Shown here: positions 25,355-33,996 of the stretch, in pieces
Numbering within the stretch: position 1 is the first letter of the stretch
How the letters are laid out: every line of letters starts with the position of its first letter
DNA from: Acidiluteibacter ferrifornacis
Lineage (GTDB): Bacteria > Bacteroidota > Bacteroidia > Flavobacteriales_E > Vicingaceae
Assembly (NCBI RefSeq): GCF_009909615.1
Contig: NZ_WWNE01000005.1
Span: forward strand, 334-64,333
Length of the DNA: 64,000 nucleotides
Direction: 5' to 3'
Position numbers and translations under genes: made by a program
Notes under the pieces: model-generated
The model's input: only the letters and a program-made list of their open reading frames with translations
Told to the model about the DNA's origin: nothing
The model's database searches: none

Positions 25355-26416
25355 TTAGTTATTCAATTTTAATTTGTTTTCAACTTCTTGAACGATTGCT
25401 CTCCATTCTTCCAATTCTGGAATGCCTGGTTTTCTTTTTCCAAAAAGTTGAGCGATTTGATTTCCTTTTTTGTCGAAACATTCTAAGGCGGTTACAGTGC
25501 CATCTTCAGAAGGTTTTCTAACAATCCATGAGTCAGCAATAGAAGACTCTTTAACATGTAGATTAAAATCAGGATCCAATACATTGAACCAATCTCCATG
25601 ATCCATTAATTTCTTCACAGGTCCTGTATGGATTTGAATCATACCTGGATTTCCAACAAATACCATGATTGGAGTTTCTCTTTCAGCTGCCGTTGTTACC
25701 ACCTCTCTCAAAGCGTTATTCGAAACTTTAACCGCATAATTTCCTTCTGGAGCTAATCGCAACGCTTGCGTTCTAGTTAATCCATTCTTTCTCAATAAAC
25801 CGAAAAAATGATGGGTGTCAGTTAGGTTTCTCCAACCTTCCTGGAAAGAAGCGACGTCAATTTCGCTATCTGCTTTTTCTGCTGGTAAAGCTGCTTTTGG
25901 CTCTGTAATTATAATGGAAGACTGATCATCTGATTTATATTTTTCAACGATTTGATCAAAAACTGCATCATTACTCAACGGTGTCAGGTAAATTTTATGG
26001 ATGGCTTCACCGTCTTTGGCAAAAAACTGTAAACTTTTTCTTGGTTTCTCTTCTGCATTTTCAACTACTGCGAATGCTGAACCCCAACTAGCAAAGAAGA
26101 TTCTCAAATCAATGTCTTCGCCAACGAACAGGCCAACATGGGGATTCTCCAATGAGGGATTCAAGTAAACGCCTTTTCGTTCATGAACTACATCGTCATT
26201 TCTCGTCAATGCCATTACTTTGCCTAGAGCTTCTACTTCAGCTAGAATTGCCGTAAACTCTGGTTTTAATCGAGTTACATTTTCGCCACAGTTCAAAGCC
26301 AATAACTCAACTTCTGTAACATTTAATTCGTCAGCTGCATTTCTAATTCTTAATTGTGGTTTAAGTTGTTTTAAAACTTCCCATTTTTCTTTTAGTGAAG
26401 ATGTTTGTGTTTCCAT
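25355..26416 (-). CDS. hmuS: HemS/HmuS-family hemin-degrading factor
   Basis: 353 residues, cytoplasmic. Two HemS repeats are visible: LGKVMALTRNDDVVHERKGV in the first and NALREVVTTAAERETPIMVF with IQIHTGPVKKL in the second; ADSWIVRKPSEDGTVTALEC closes the domain. The family binds heme and opens the ring or releases iron inside the cell. It sits between the ABC transporter genes and the receptor, the normal position in Bacteroidota heme loci. Confidence 0.92.
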   Translation of the reverse strand: METQTSSLKEKWEVLKQLKPQLRIRNAADELNVTEVELLALNCGENVTRLKPEFTAILAEVEALGKVMALTRNDDVVHERKGVYLNPSLENPHVGLFVGEDIDLRIFFASWGSAFAVVENAEEKPRKSLQFFAKDGEAIHKIYLTPLSNDAVFDQIVEKYKSDDQSSIIITEPKAALPAEKADSEIDVASFQEGWRNLTDTHHFFGLLRKNGLTRTQALRLAPEGNYAVKVSNNALREVVTTAAERETPIMVFVGNPGMIQIHTGPVKKLMDHGDWFNVLDPDFNLHVKESSIADSWIVRKPSEDGTVTALECFDKKGNQIAQLFGKRKPGIPELEEWRAIVQEVENKLKLNN

Positions 26417-26437
26417 GGATTTTATATTTAGTGTGTA

Positions 26438-27280
26438 TTATATTGTTAAAGAGACTTCATGTCCTTGCACTGTTGGATTAAATTTTTGATACATTTTGCC
26501 ATAACATCCAAAGTATACCACTGGGCAGTTGTGGTAAGGATGCTGATCTATTTTTACTCTCAATTCATAGCAAGAGCTGATTAATTCTTCGTTTAAAACT
26601 TCTTTTGCTGTTCCGAAGGCCAATTGATTTCCGTTTTTCAACAACAGAATTTTATCGGCATATTGTGCAGCCATATTCAAATCATGCAATACCAATAAGG
26701 TGACGTTTCGGTCTTCCGAGAATTGCTTGATTCGCTGTAGCATCAAGTGCTGATGATGAATGTCTAAGTTGTTTAGAGGTTCATCTAAAAGCAGTAGCTT
26801 ATTGGTGTTTTCAGTGTTATTGAGTTGAATTTGAGCAAATACTCTAGCGGTTTGAACCCGTTGCTTCTCTCCACCTGAAAGGGTTTCGTATGATCGATCT
26901 GCAAATTTTTGCATATCCGTAAACTCCAATGCCTTTTCAACTGCTTCAAAATCTTGCCGACTAGGTTGATTGTTAAAGTGAGGATATCGGCCCATCAATA
27001 CTACTTCCCGCACGGGGAAATCATAACTCATCTGAATTTGTTGCGTAAGCACTGCTCTTTCCAAAGCCATCTCATCAGACGGAAAATCGGTGATCAATTG
27101 ATCTTTCCAAAATACTGAAGACGAAGGGAGGGTTCCACTGATGGCTTTTATTAACGTAGATTTTCCTGCACCGTTAGGTCCAAGAATGGCAATCAATTCT
27201 CCCGGCTTTACTTCAAAACCAATTTTGCTTAATAGTTGCTTTTGGCCAACTGCTATCGATAAGTCTTTAATTGCTAACAT
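26438..27280 (-). CDS. hmuV: Heme ABC transporter ATP-binding protein
   Basis: 280 residues. Walker A GPNGAGKST, signature LSGGEKQRVQTA, Walker B KLLLLDEPLNNLD, switch His in LLVLHDLNMAAQYAD. The family resemblance is HmuV/FecE. It energises import of heme across the inner membrane with the permease at 27280, whose last base is shared with this gene's start (one-base overlap). A C-terminal tail of about 25 residues (YHNCPVVYFGC) is unusual but unexplained. Confidence 0.93.
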   Translation of the reverse strand: MLAIKDLSIAVGQKQLLSKIGFEVKPGELIAILGPNGAGKSTLIKAISGTLPSSSVFWKDQLITDFPSDEMALERAVLTQQIQMSYDFPVREVVLMGRYPHFNNQPSRQDFEAVEKALEFTDMQKFADRSYETLSGGEKQRVQTARVFAQIQLNNTENTNKLLLLDEPLNNLDIHHQHLMLQRIKQFSEDRNVTLLVLHDLNMAAQYADKILLLKNGNQLAFGTAKEVLNEELISSCYELRVKIDQHPYHNCPVVYFGCYGKMYQKFNPTVQGHEVSLTI

Positions 27281-28320
27281 CAGAACGTAGATTTTTTTTG
27301 TTTCAACAAGAGGTAAAGAAAGATAGGAGCACCGGCTAATGCAGTGATAATGCCGATTGGAATCTCTGCAGGCGCTACTATTGTTCTAGAGAAATTATCT
27401 GCCCAACACAACAATAATGCACCTGCTAGGGCAGAGGTAGGCAATAAGAATCGATGGTCAGATCCGCCAACTAATCGTAGAATATGAGGAACCACTAAAC
27501 CTACAAAGCCAATCATTCCGCAAAAGGCAACCGCAGTTCCTACGGACAAAGCCGTAAATATGACAACTCTTCGTTTTAGTTTTTCAGTGTTGATTCCAAT
27601 GTATGCTGCTTCTTGTTCTCCAAGAGCCAATGCATTGAATTGCTTGTGCAATGGAAGTATGAAAATTAGTGTCAAAATAGTACAAGCTCCAACAATCAAG
27701 ACATTGTACCAAGTAGATCCGCCTAAACTTCCCATGGTCCAAAAGGTCAATGTTCGCAACTGCACATCATTTGCTAAGTAAGTCAATAATCCTGTTCCAG
27801 CTGCAGCCACTGCATTTATGGCAATTCCCGAAAGGAGCATGGTCATTACATTGATTTTCTTTCCTTCTTTGGCTATTCTAAAAATGAATACGATCACGAC
27901 AATGGCACCAACGAAAGTAGCCACAGAAAGCAAGGACAAGCCTGCAAAAGAATAGCTCGAAAATAAAGTGTCTCCGGCTAAAACAATTACAATGGCTGCT
28001 GCCAACATGGCTCCGGAAGAAATTCCAATAATGGTTGGGTCAGCTAAGGGGTTTCTGAATAAACCTTGAAGCGCTGCTCCGCATAATGCGAGAGAGCTGC
28101 CAATGAATAAACTCATTAAAACTCTAGGTAGGCGAATTCCCCAAAGAATGGCATTTTGCTGAAACAGTTCAGTGGGGTTTTCTTGACCGGTGAATTTATT
28201 GGTCAGCAATGAAATAAATTGATCAAAAGAAATAGAAACTGATCCGATGTTGATCGATACGAAAAACGATACAATCAGAGCAGCAACTAATCCTAAAGAT
28301 GTGATACGCTTTTTATTCAA
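27280..28320 (-). CDS. hmuU: Heme ABC transporter permease (FecCD family)
   Basis: 346 residues with about ten membrane helices. The FecCD markers are seen: LPRVLMSLFIGSSLALCGAA, GLFRNPLADPTIIGISSGAM, and FVGLVVPHILRLVGGSDHR facing the ATPase. It forms the inner-membrane channel with HmuV. Its start overlaps the end of the hmuT gene by eight bases. Confidence 0.93.
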   Translation of the reverse strand: MNKKRITSLGLVAALIVSFFVSINIGSVSISFDQFISLLTNKFTGQENPTELFQQNAILWGIRLPRVLMSLFIGSSLALCGAALQGLFRNPLADPTIIGISSGAMLAAAIVIVLAGDTLFSSYSFAGLSLLSVATFVGAIVVIVFIFRIAKEGKKINVMTMLLSGIAINAVAAAGTGLLTYLANDVQLRTLTFWTMGSLGGSTWYNVLIVGACTILTLIFILPLHKQFNALALGEQEAAYIGINTEKLKRRVVIFTALSVGTAVAFCGMIGFVGLVVPHILRLVGGSDHRFLLPTSALAGALLLCWADNFSRTIVAPAEIPIGIITALAGAPIFLYLLLKQKKSTF

Positions 28321-29209
28321 CGGTAATTGATTTGAATTTTTGATTCAGCTCTAGTGCTGCTTTTCCTACTCTTGGGCCGAAACCTGCTAAGTACTGACCT
28401 TCTAAAGCGAAGAATTGATTCTTTTTAGCTGCTGTTGTTACTGCAATAGATGGAATTTGTTGGATTCCGTCCGCACCTTGTAAGCTGTTCATTCCAGATT
28501 CAAAAAGGATGATTAAGTCTGGGTTAGCCGCTACCATTGATTCTGCAGTTAATGGCTTGTATTCTTCAAAATCATTGGTTCCATTGATTCCTCCAGCCAA
28601 TTGAATCAGTTGAGCTACTGAAGTGTTGCTTCCACCAACCATCATGTTTCCAACGCCTCTTGCGTAAATAAACACAGCTGTTGGTTGAGATGTAAGTGGC
28701 TCTAATTTAGAAATGTCTTCATCAATAGTGGCATTGATTTGAATAGCAGTTTCCAATTGGTTCAATTCTTTTGCAATGGTTTCAATCAGCTTTTTGGTTC
28801 CGTTAATAGAATATTCTTGCTCTACTAATAAGGTTTTGACTCCTGCTGCTTCCAGTTGCTGAACGAGTTCTGCTTTTATTTCGTCTTTTTTTGCAATCAC
28901 TAAATCTGGCTGCATGGAGATAATACCTTCCGCTTGAACACTCGTGATGTGACCTAACTTCGGCAAACCTTGAATAGCTTCCGGATAAGTACTGGTGATG
29001 TCCGTTCCTACTATTTTATCGCCTAATCCTAGCTCAGCAACTATTTCACTTACTACGCCACTTAACGTGACTATTCGTTGGTATTCTTTTGTTTCAACTT
29101 GCACTATTTCTTCCTTATTTCCTTCTGTTGAAGTAGTTGGTGAGTCACAAGAGGCGAATCCAAGTATTAAAAGGATTACTGCTAAAAGAAAGGGTGTTTT
29201 ATAGGTCAT
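28313..29209 (-). CDS. hmuT: Heme ABC transporter substrate-binding lipoprotein
   Basis: 298 residues from ATG at 29209. The lipoprotein signal MTYKTPFLLAVILLILGFAS is followed by Cys21, a lipobox (GFAS|C). The BtuF/HmuT fold is shown by QRIVTLSGVVSEIVAELGLG, IVGTDITSTYPEAI, LPKLGHITSVQAEGI and LVIAKKDE. It delivers heme from the periplasm to HmuUV. An upstream extension to 29266 would place a non-signal stretch ahead of the lipobox and is rejected. Confidence 0.9.
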   Translation of the reverse strand: MTYKTPFLLAVILLILGFASCDSPTTSTEGNKEEIVQVETKEYQRIVTLSGVVSEIVAELGLGDKIVGTDITSTYPEAIQGLPKLGHITSVQAEGIISMQPDLVIAKKDEIKAELVQQLEAAGVKTLLVEQEYSINGTKKLIETIAKELNQLETAIQINATIDEDISKLEPLTSQPTAVFIYARGVGNMMVGGSNTSVAQLIQLAGGINGTNDFEEYKPLTAESMVAANPDLIILFESGMNSLQGADGIQQIPSIAVTTAAKKNQFFALEGQYLAGFGPRVGKAALELNQKFKSITVE

Positions 29210-29226
29210 TTTTTTAAATTTTAAAA

Positions 29227-29257
29227 AGTCAGGCGGAAAGTATATTCCCACCTGACT
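29227..29257 (-). terminator. Hairpin between the T9SS HmuY gene and hmuT (attenuator candidate)
   Basis: Arms AGTCAGG(C)GG(A)AA and their complement (29227-29239 with 29245-29257) form a stem of about 13 bp with two weak positions, followed on the minus strand by TTTTTAAAA and, 17 bases later, the hmuT ATG. Position within an otherwise continuous operon suggests partial termination after the first gene. Confidence 0.5.
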
Positions 29258-29283
29258 GATACACACTAATTATTAATCTATTT

Positions 29284-30540
29284 TTATTGAACAATTAATT
29301 TTTCAGTCACAGCACCTTTTGAGTGCGTTAACCGAATAAAGTAGACACCTGTTTGCAGACGAGGTATTGAAATTTGATGTTGATCAAAAGAAGAATTGAT
29401 TTGTATATTCTCTTCCGAAACCAATTGTCCATTCATAGAGATGACACTTAGTTGTGCATTTGAAATTCCTGAAGGCATATCAGCAACTATAGAAATAGAT
29501 CCTTCTGCTTTTGCGGGGTTTGGATAGATGTAAAACTGTCCGTTTTGAGCTGTATTCTCTTGGATAGAAGTGGTGGTTAGTTTCTGCTTCGAGAAATAGA
29601 AGTTCCCATTTCCACTTCCACCAAATCCTGTCATTACCACTTTCCAAACTGCGCTATCTTGTGTCTTTACAAAATATACAGTACTGTCATCGATTAAGTA
29701 AGAAAACGTTGCAAAATCAAATGATTTCCAATCGTATCCGATTGTCGCGAAGTCCGTATTGAAAGTATGGTTGCTGTAATTTTGATAGGTGGAAACATCG
29801 TTAACTGGATAAACCTTTACTGCTTCAACTCCTATATTTTGAACAATTCCTGAAACTCCATAAGGCGTTGGAATGAATGTGGTGTATTTAGTAAATACTA
29901 AATCCCAACTGTTGCTCATCGGCTCAATGTCGATAATGCTATCGTTTGCAATAGAGTAGTAGCCGAAATTCTTTCCTGTGAAGTGGGCTTTGGTCAATAC
30001 TTTATTGACCATGTTTGATCCATTTAAATCAGCCACTTTAAAGTAGTATTTTCCACCGGCTAGTTGCTCTATCCAAATTTTCTTGATTTGTCCATTTGCC
30101 ATTTTGGCGATATATAGACTATCACCAGTTACATAATGTGTCACTTGGTTGTACTTTCCCCAACCTAAATCAAATGGATCACTTGAAAGTGTGCCGTTGA
30201 AAGCTCCTCGATTCCATGATTTGTCATCATTATAGGTTGCTGTCCAAGACGACATTCCCGTTGTATCCATGGTTGCCCAGGCAGAGGTGTCACCATTGGG
30301 ATAGATATAAAGTTCTGCCCCATTAGCGGTGTTGAACAAGATCGGAGCAGAGAATCCATTGATTTGGAAACCCATGTCCCAATCTGCGGAAGCATTTGTC
30401 GAAACAGTTCCATTTTCCAAACTGTACCATGCTTGGTTGGTATATCCTGCACCAATTGATGCTGAATCATCTGCTAATTGTGCTTTTGAAGTGTTTGAGA
30501 ATAGGAAGGCGAATGATCCTAGTAGTAAAATTTTTTTCAT
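29284..30540 (-). CDS. HmuY-like protein with T9SS C-terminal sorting domain
   Basis: 418 residues. A signal peptidase I-type signal (MKKILLLGSFAFLFSNTSKA), then an HmuY-like domain over about 25-335 with NQAWYSLENGTV, ADWDMGFQING, NSWDLVFTKYTTFI, TIGYDWKSFDFATFSYL and STVYFVKTQDS. The last 80 residues are a type A sorting domain (FYIYPNPA, LSVISMNGQLV, LQTGVYFIRLTHSKG, TEKLIVQ). T9SS cargo is moved to the cell surface or outside. It is the first gene of the heme operon and differs from the lipoprotein paralogue only in its export route, so I infer a secreted or surface-attached hemophore. Confidence 0.85.
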   Translation of the reverse strand: MKKILLLGSFAFLFSNTSKAQLADDSASIGAGYTNQAWYSLENGTVSTNASADWDMGFQINGFSAPILFNTANGAELYIYPNGDTSAWATMDTTGMSSWTATYNDDKSWNRGAFNGTLSSDPFDLGWGKYNQVTHYVTGDSLYIAKMANGQIKKIWIEQLAGGKYYFKVADLNGSNMVNKVLTKAHFTGKNFGYYSIANDSIIDIEPMSNSWDLVFTKYTTFIPTPYGVSGIVQNIGVEAVKVYPVNDVSTYQNYSNHTFNTDFATIGYDWKSFDFATFSYLIDDSTVYFVKTQDSAVWKVVMTGFGGSGNGNFYFSKQKLTTTSIQENTAQNGQFYIYPNPAKAEGSISIVADMPSGISNAQLSVISMNGQLVSEENIQINSSFDQHQISIPRLQTGVYFIRLTHSKGAVTEKLIVQ

Positions 30541-30562
30541 GTTGATTTTGTTTGCTGCTATT

Positions 30563-30587
30563 CTTATTTAAATTCATTCTAAATAAG
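30563..30587. promoter_or_regulatory. Palindromic operator candidate at the heme-operon start site
   Basis: Perfect 8-bp arms CTTATTTA and TAAATAAG flank nine bases (AATTCATTC), 25 bases in all. It begins six bases past the -7 box (30594-30601), so it covers the predicted start of transcription. AT-rich palindromes of this size are typical of Fur/DtxR-class iron regulators. No experimentally known site is claimed. Confidence 0.6.
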
Positions 30588-30593
30588 GTGCTG

Positions 30594-30625
30594 CAAAGAT
30601 AGCTTCAACAGAAAGTTGCTGTCAA
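30594..30625 (-). promoter_or_regulatory. Promoter of the heme operon
   Basis: Minus-strand TATCTTTG (30594-30601) matches TAnnTTTG, and TTG (30623-30625) lies 21 bases upstream, the best-matched Bacteroidota promoter in this window. Predicted transcript begins near 30587, giving a leader of about 47 bases before the ATG at 30540. Confidence 0.7.
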
Positions 30626-30702
30626 TCGCCTATTCGTGGTATTCGTGTACCCTTTGTGTGGTATTTTGATTCTACCCTCTATGGGGTATAGATGGTGGGA
30701 AA

Positions 30703-31458
30703 TTAGATCTCTCTAATGTCATTCTCTTTGATCCATCCTTTATTCCCGTTTGGAAGCGCGACATTTCTCCATTCGTTGGTAGATTCCAATAAATGTACTT
30801 TTGTTCCTTTGTGTAATACAAATAAAACAGTTCCACTTTCACCTGGGGCACTTTTAATACTAACAGTAGGAGTGAAAATGATGGCTGCTTTGGCTTCATT
30901 GGAATAATTGTGTTGTTGATAGCCGAAGAAGTAGCAAATAATGGCCATTAACAAAACTGCTGAAGCACCAAAAAAGCCTATTCTTCTGATGATTGACTTA
31001 TTTGCCAATAAATAGAAAAGTGCTAACATTAAACTAGTAAATAGTAAGAAAGTAGCAATAATTCCCCAAGAATCGGCAGAGTTTAAATTGATAATTTGCT
31101 TCCACCATCTATTAATCACTAATTCTCTAGCAGGTTCTATTTTATCTGTGGTTTTGGCGTATGCTAACTTTAAGTTTTGTTTCACGTCTTCATTTGACGG
31201 GTCAATTTTTAAAGCTTTCTCATAGTGAAGTATCGCTGAAGGAATCTCATCCAATTTATAATGAGCATTCCCAATATTGAATTGCAGGTTGAACCCATTA
31301 ATACCGGCTTTCTCTAATTCATAATAGACTTTTAACGCTTCTTCATAGTTCGCTGATTCATAGAGTTCATTCGCCTTTTCAAATTGCGCTTCAAATTGAT
31401 TTCCTGCAAATAAGCTCACGGAAACGAATAAGGTTAGTGTGAAGAGTATCTTTCTCAT
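30703..31458 (-). CDS. batE: BatE: TPR and SH3-like membrane protein
   Basis: 251 residues: signal peptide (1-18), two to three TPRs (FEKANELYESANYEEALKVY, LQFNIGNAHYKLDEIPSAIL), two membrane helices at about 135-155 and 163-182, and a C-terminal bacterial SH3 domain (AAIIFTPTVSIKSAPGESGT and WRNVALPNGNKGWIKENDIR). The order is that of BatE in Bacteroides/Leptospira-type aerotolerance loci. It starts four bases inside the batD end (ATGA) and is the last gene of the operon. Confidence 0.85.
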   Translation of the reverse strand: MRKILFTLTLFVSVSLFAGNQFEAQFEKANELYESANYEEALKVYYELEKAGINGFNLQFNIGNAHYKLDEIPSAILHYEKALKIDPSNEDVKQNLKLAYAKTTDKIEPARELVINRWWKQIINLNSADSWGIIATFLLFTSLMLALFYLLANKSIIRRIGFFGASAVLLMAIICYFFGYQQHNYSNEAKAAIIFTPTVSIKSAPGESGTVLFVLHKGTKVHLLESTNEWRNVALPNGNKGWIKENDIREI

Positions 31459-33254
31459 TTGATTTGGTTTTCAATTTTACTAATTAATTCAATCGAAAGC
31501 TGATACATTTCTTCTGCTTTCAGGTCAGAGCTTGGTGCATATCTGGCCATCTCTGCATCATCAATTAATTTTGCAACTGATTGGATGTCCTCTTTGGCAA
31601 CATTGGTTCCATTCAATTGGTCAAGTATTTTTTCTTTAGATAAGTCTGCTTTTGGGATACTCAATTTGTCGGAGAAGTAATTGAGCACAGCTACTCCAAT
31701 TTCTTGATAAAAAGAAGTTAAGTCATTGTTGGATAGGTGTTTTTTAGCGCTAGCCAAACGTTTAGTTGCCATTTTATTGGCCTTATTTTTTTTCAATAAT
31801 ACTTTATTGCTATTGAGCGCATCAAACTTTGATTTATACCAAATCCCACCACCTAATAATAAGAAAGGGAGAATCATTAAGAAATAGAATAAGCTAGATC
31901 CAAAGAAATGCTCGTTTTCATCTGTTAAACCATCAGCGGAACGTTTGATATGAATAATGTCATTGTCTAAGAGTGCAATTTCTTCTTTATTAGAAGGAGT
32001 GTAAGCAACCACTTCTTTCCCATCTCCCTTCAATACTTTCAGTTGTATGGGATTGGTTGATGCTTGTTTGTATGACTTACTAGCTAAATCAAAATAGCTA
32101 AAAGTAAATGCTGGTATTGTAAAATCACCTTCATGTCTAGGGATAATTAAATACTCAAACTCTCTGCTACCTGATATTCCGCTTAGATTCGTGGCAAATT
32201 TATCGTTTACTTTTGGGTCATACACTTCAATGTCAGGCTGAGTAGGAAGTTCAGGAGAGGGGAGAAGATGTAGATTTCCTTTACCTCCAATGGTGATTTT
32301 TAGGTTAATTGCTTCATTGGCCTTCACTTCTGTTTTATTGACTGTCATTTCAGCGGTAAATGAACCTACAGCACCATTAAAGTCAGCAGGTTGGCTTCCT
32401 GAAAGTGGTTTAACATTTATTTTTATTGGTTTACTTTTCAGTAAAACTTCTTTATTTTCAATTGCTCCACCAAACATTTGTTCAAATACACTTCTCGCTT
32501 GCCCGGTTCTAACTTGATAGATAGCATTTATCTCAATTGGATCAATTTGTAGTTCTCCTGAGCGCTGAGGATAAAGTATGGAACTTTTTAGTTCTAAGGT
32601 GGTATACTGCTTTCCGTTGAATGTTGCAACATCTTGTTTTAATTGGCTATCATATAGAGATTTGATGTCTTTGCTCCAAAATCCATTTAGATCAGGGGTT
32701 TTATTAACAGCTAAATTTGCCAATGTTTGACGGGTGTATAAAACATATCGAACGGTGATTTTCTCACCCACAAAAGCAGAAGTTTTGTCGGCATCTACCA
32801 GAATAAACATGGACTCAGAAAGTGCATTGGCTTCTTTACGCTGTTGCGCTTCACGTTCCTTACGCTCTTGTTCTGCATTTTTTTGAGAAACATTTATTTG
32901 TATAGGCTCCGTTGTCAATACTTCATCTCCAATATCACCTTTGGCAACACCTATTTCTAGATCTCCTTCCTCAATGGCTTGAATAACGTATGATATAGAG
33001 CTAACATTACTAATTCTACCATTAACATTTTGTTGTCGATAGGATTGCATGGGGCCTTGTAGTACTTGAAAACCCCTAAAGTCAGGAGGTGTGAAGCTTC
33101 TTAGGTTAGCATTGGTTGTAAAAGTTACTTGAATACGTTCACCTAATGAGATAGCTGTTTTACTCACCGTAGCTTTGAAGCTGACAGAGCTTGCCGTGGC
33201 GTCAAAAGCGACTCCAACAAGGAGAATAAATAGATAAATAACACTCTTTTTCAT
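31455..33254 (-). CDS. batD: BatD: oxygen-tolerance protein
   Basis: 599 residues from ATG at 33254: MKKSVIYLFILLVGVAFDAT signal, a long periplasmic part of stacked beta-sandwich domains (SLGERIQVTFTT, FVGEKITVRYVLYTRQTLAN, VKANEAINLKITIGGKGNLH), one membrane helix near residue 450 (FLMILPFLLLGGGIW) and a cytoplasmic helical tail ending LISKIENQIK. This is the BatD arrangement. An upstream ATG at 33275 would overlap batC; the downstream one leaves a four-base gap and begins directly with the signal, so it is preferred. Confidence 0.85.
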   Translation of the reverse strand: MKKSVIYLFILLVGVAFDATASSVSFKATVSKTAISLGERIQVTFTTNANLRSFTPPDFRGFQVLQGPMQSYRQQNVNGRISNVSSISYVIQAIEEGDLEIGVAKGDIGDEVLTTEPIQINVSQKNAEQERKEREAQQRKEANALSESMFILVDADKTSAFVGEKITVRYVLYTRQTLANLAVNKTPDLNGFWSKDIKSLYDSQLKQDVATFNGKQYTTLELKSSILYPQRSGELQIDPIEINAIYQVRTGQARSVFEQMFGGAIENKEVLLKSKPIKINVKPLSGSQPADFNGAVGSFTAEMTVNKTEVKANEAINLKITIGGKGNLHLLPSPELPTQPDIEVYDPKVNDKFATNLSGISGSREFEYLIIPRHEGDFTIPAFTFSYFDLASKSYKQASTNPIQLKVLKGDGKEVVAYTPSNKEEIALLDNDIIHIKRSADGLTDENEHFFGSSLFYFLMILPFLLLGGGIWYKSKFDALNSNKVLLKKNKANKMATKRLASAKKHLSNNDLTSFYQEIGVAVLNYFSDKLSIPKADLSKEKILDQLNGTNVAKEDIQSVAKLIDDAEMARYAPSSDLKAEEMYQLSIELISKIENQIK

Positions 33255-33258
33255 CTTC

Positions 33259-33996
33259 TTACCAGTCCTTTTCAATGTTTATTTTTACCGCTTTCTTTTT
33301 CTTCTTTTGCAATTCTTGCTGTACTTCTTGTTCTCTATTGTTTAAGTTCTCCAGCATTCGTTCAGCATCTTGCTTAGACATTTCATTTTCCTTCTGCTGC
33401 TGTTCTTGCTGCTCTTGTTCTTGCTGTTCTTGTTGTTGTTCCTGCTCCTGCTCCTGTTGTTCCTGCTCTTGATCTTTTTGTTCTTGCTCCTGATCTTGTT
33501 TTTCCTCTTCCTTTTTTTCCTCTTCCTTCTTTTCTTCGTCTTTTTGTTCTTCTTGCTGCTGTTGTTGTTCTTGCAACATTTGTTTTGCGTATGCGTAATT
33601 GTAACGCGTTTCTTCGTCCTTAGGTTGATTAATTAAAGCTCTTTTGAATGCTTCAACGCTTTCCTTATACTTTTCAGTTTTCATGAAAGTGTTTCCTAAG
33701 TTATGATATGCACGAGCTTTATCCTTTTTATCTTTTGCTGCTTGTGCCGATCGGTCAAAATATTGAGCTGCTTCTTCAAACTTTCCTTCACGGTATAATG
33801 CATCTCCTAAATTATACATGGCCTTATCAGCCGATGGATTTATTTCTAGCGCTTTTTTATATTGCTCAGCAGCTTCAGTGTATTTGTTTTGTTTGAATAA
33901 TTCATCTCCTTTACGCATAGCAGAGTATTCGCTTTGTGCAAATAAGCCACTGCTTGAAATTATTCCAACAAATAGTATGTAGAGGTGCTTTTTCAT
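33259..33996 (-). CDS. batC: BatC: TPR protein with an extreme Gln/Glu-rich tail
   Basis: 245 residues. Signal peptide (1-20, ending LFA|Q), three TPRs at about 25-130 (DELFKQNKYTEAAEQYKKAL, AMYNLGDALYREGKFEEAAQ, YHNLGNTFMKTEKYKESVEA), then residues 142-205 made almost only of Q, E, K and D (33382-33573), and a C-terminal basic stretch ending QKKKKKAVKINIEKDW. BatC homologues carry TPRs; the low-complexity spacer is expected to be helical and extended, perhaps crossing the periplasm. It overlaps batB by four bases. Confidence 0.85.
   Translation of the reverse strand: MKKHLYILFVGIISSSGLFAQSEYSAMRKGDELFKQNKYTEAAEQYKKALEINPSADKAMYNLGDALYREGKFEEAAQYFDRSAQAAKDKKDKARAYHNLGNTFMKTEKYKESVEAFKRALINQPKDEETRYNYAYAKQMLQEQQQQQEEQKDEEKKEEEKKEEEKQDQEQEQKDQEQEQQEQEQEQQQEQQEQEQQEQQQKENEMSKQDAERMLENLNNREQEVQQELQKKKKKAVKINIEKDW
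33382..33573. repeat. Low-complexity (CTG/TTC/TTG-rich) tract encoding Q/E/K
   Basis: Purine-rich on the coding strand, built from CAA/CAG/GAA/GAG codons with short unit runs. Slippage-prone, so its length probably varies between strains. Confidence 0.7.

Noticed and set aside
30165-30470. A 101-codon frame inside the T9SS HmuY-like gene, same strand
   Set aside because: The main frame has clear domain content; this frame reads as a Trp/Gln/Pro-biased shadow.
30660-30690. Possible terminator of the Bat operon (ACCC / GGGT stem)
   Set aside because: The stem is only four to five base pairs and no T run follows in the transcription direction.
33275-33636. Ser/Cys- and Leu-rich open frames opposite batC
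   Set aside because: They are mirror images of the Gln/Glu codon tract; composition is fully explained by the batC low-complexity DNA.
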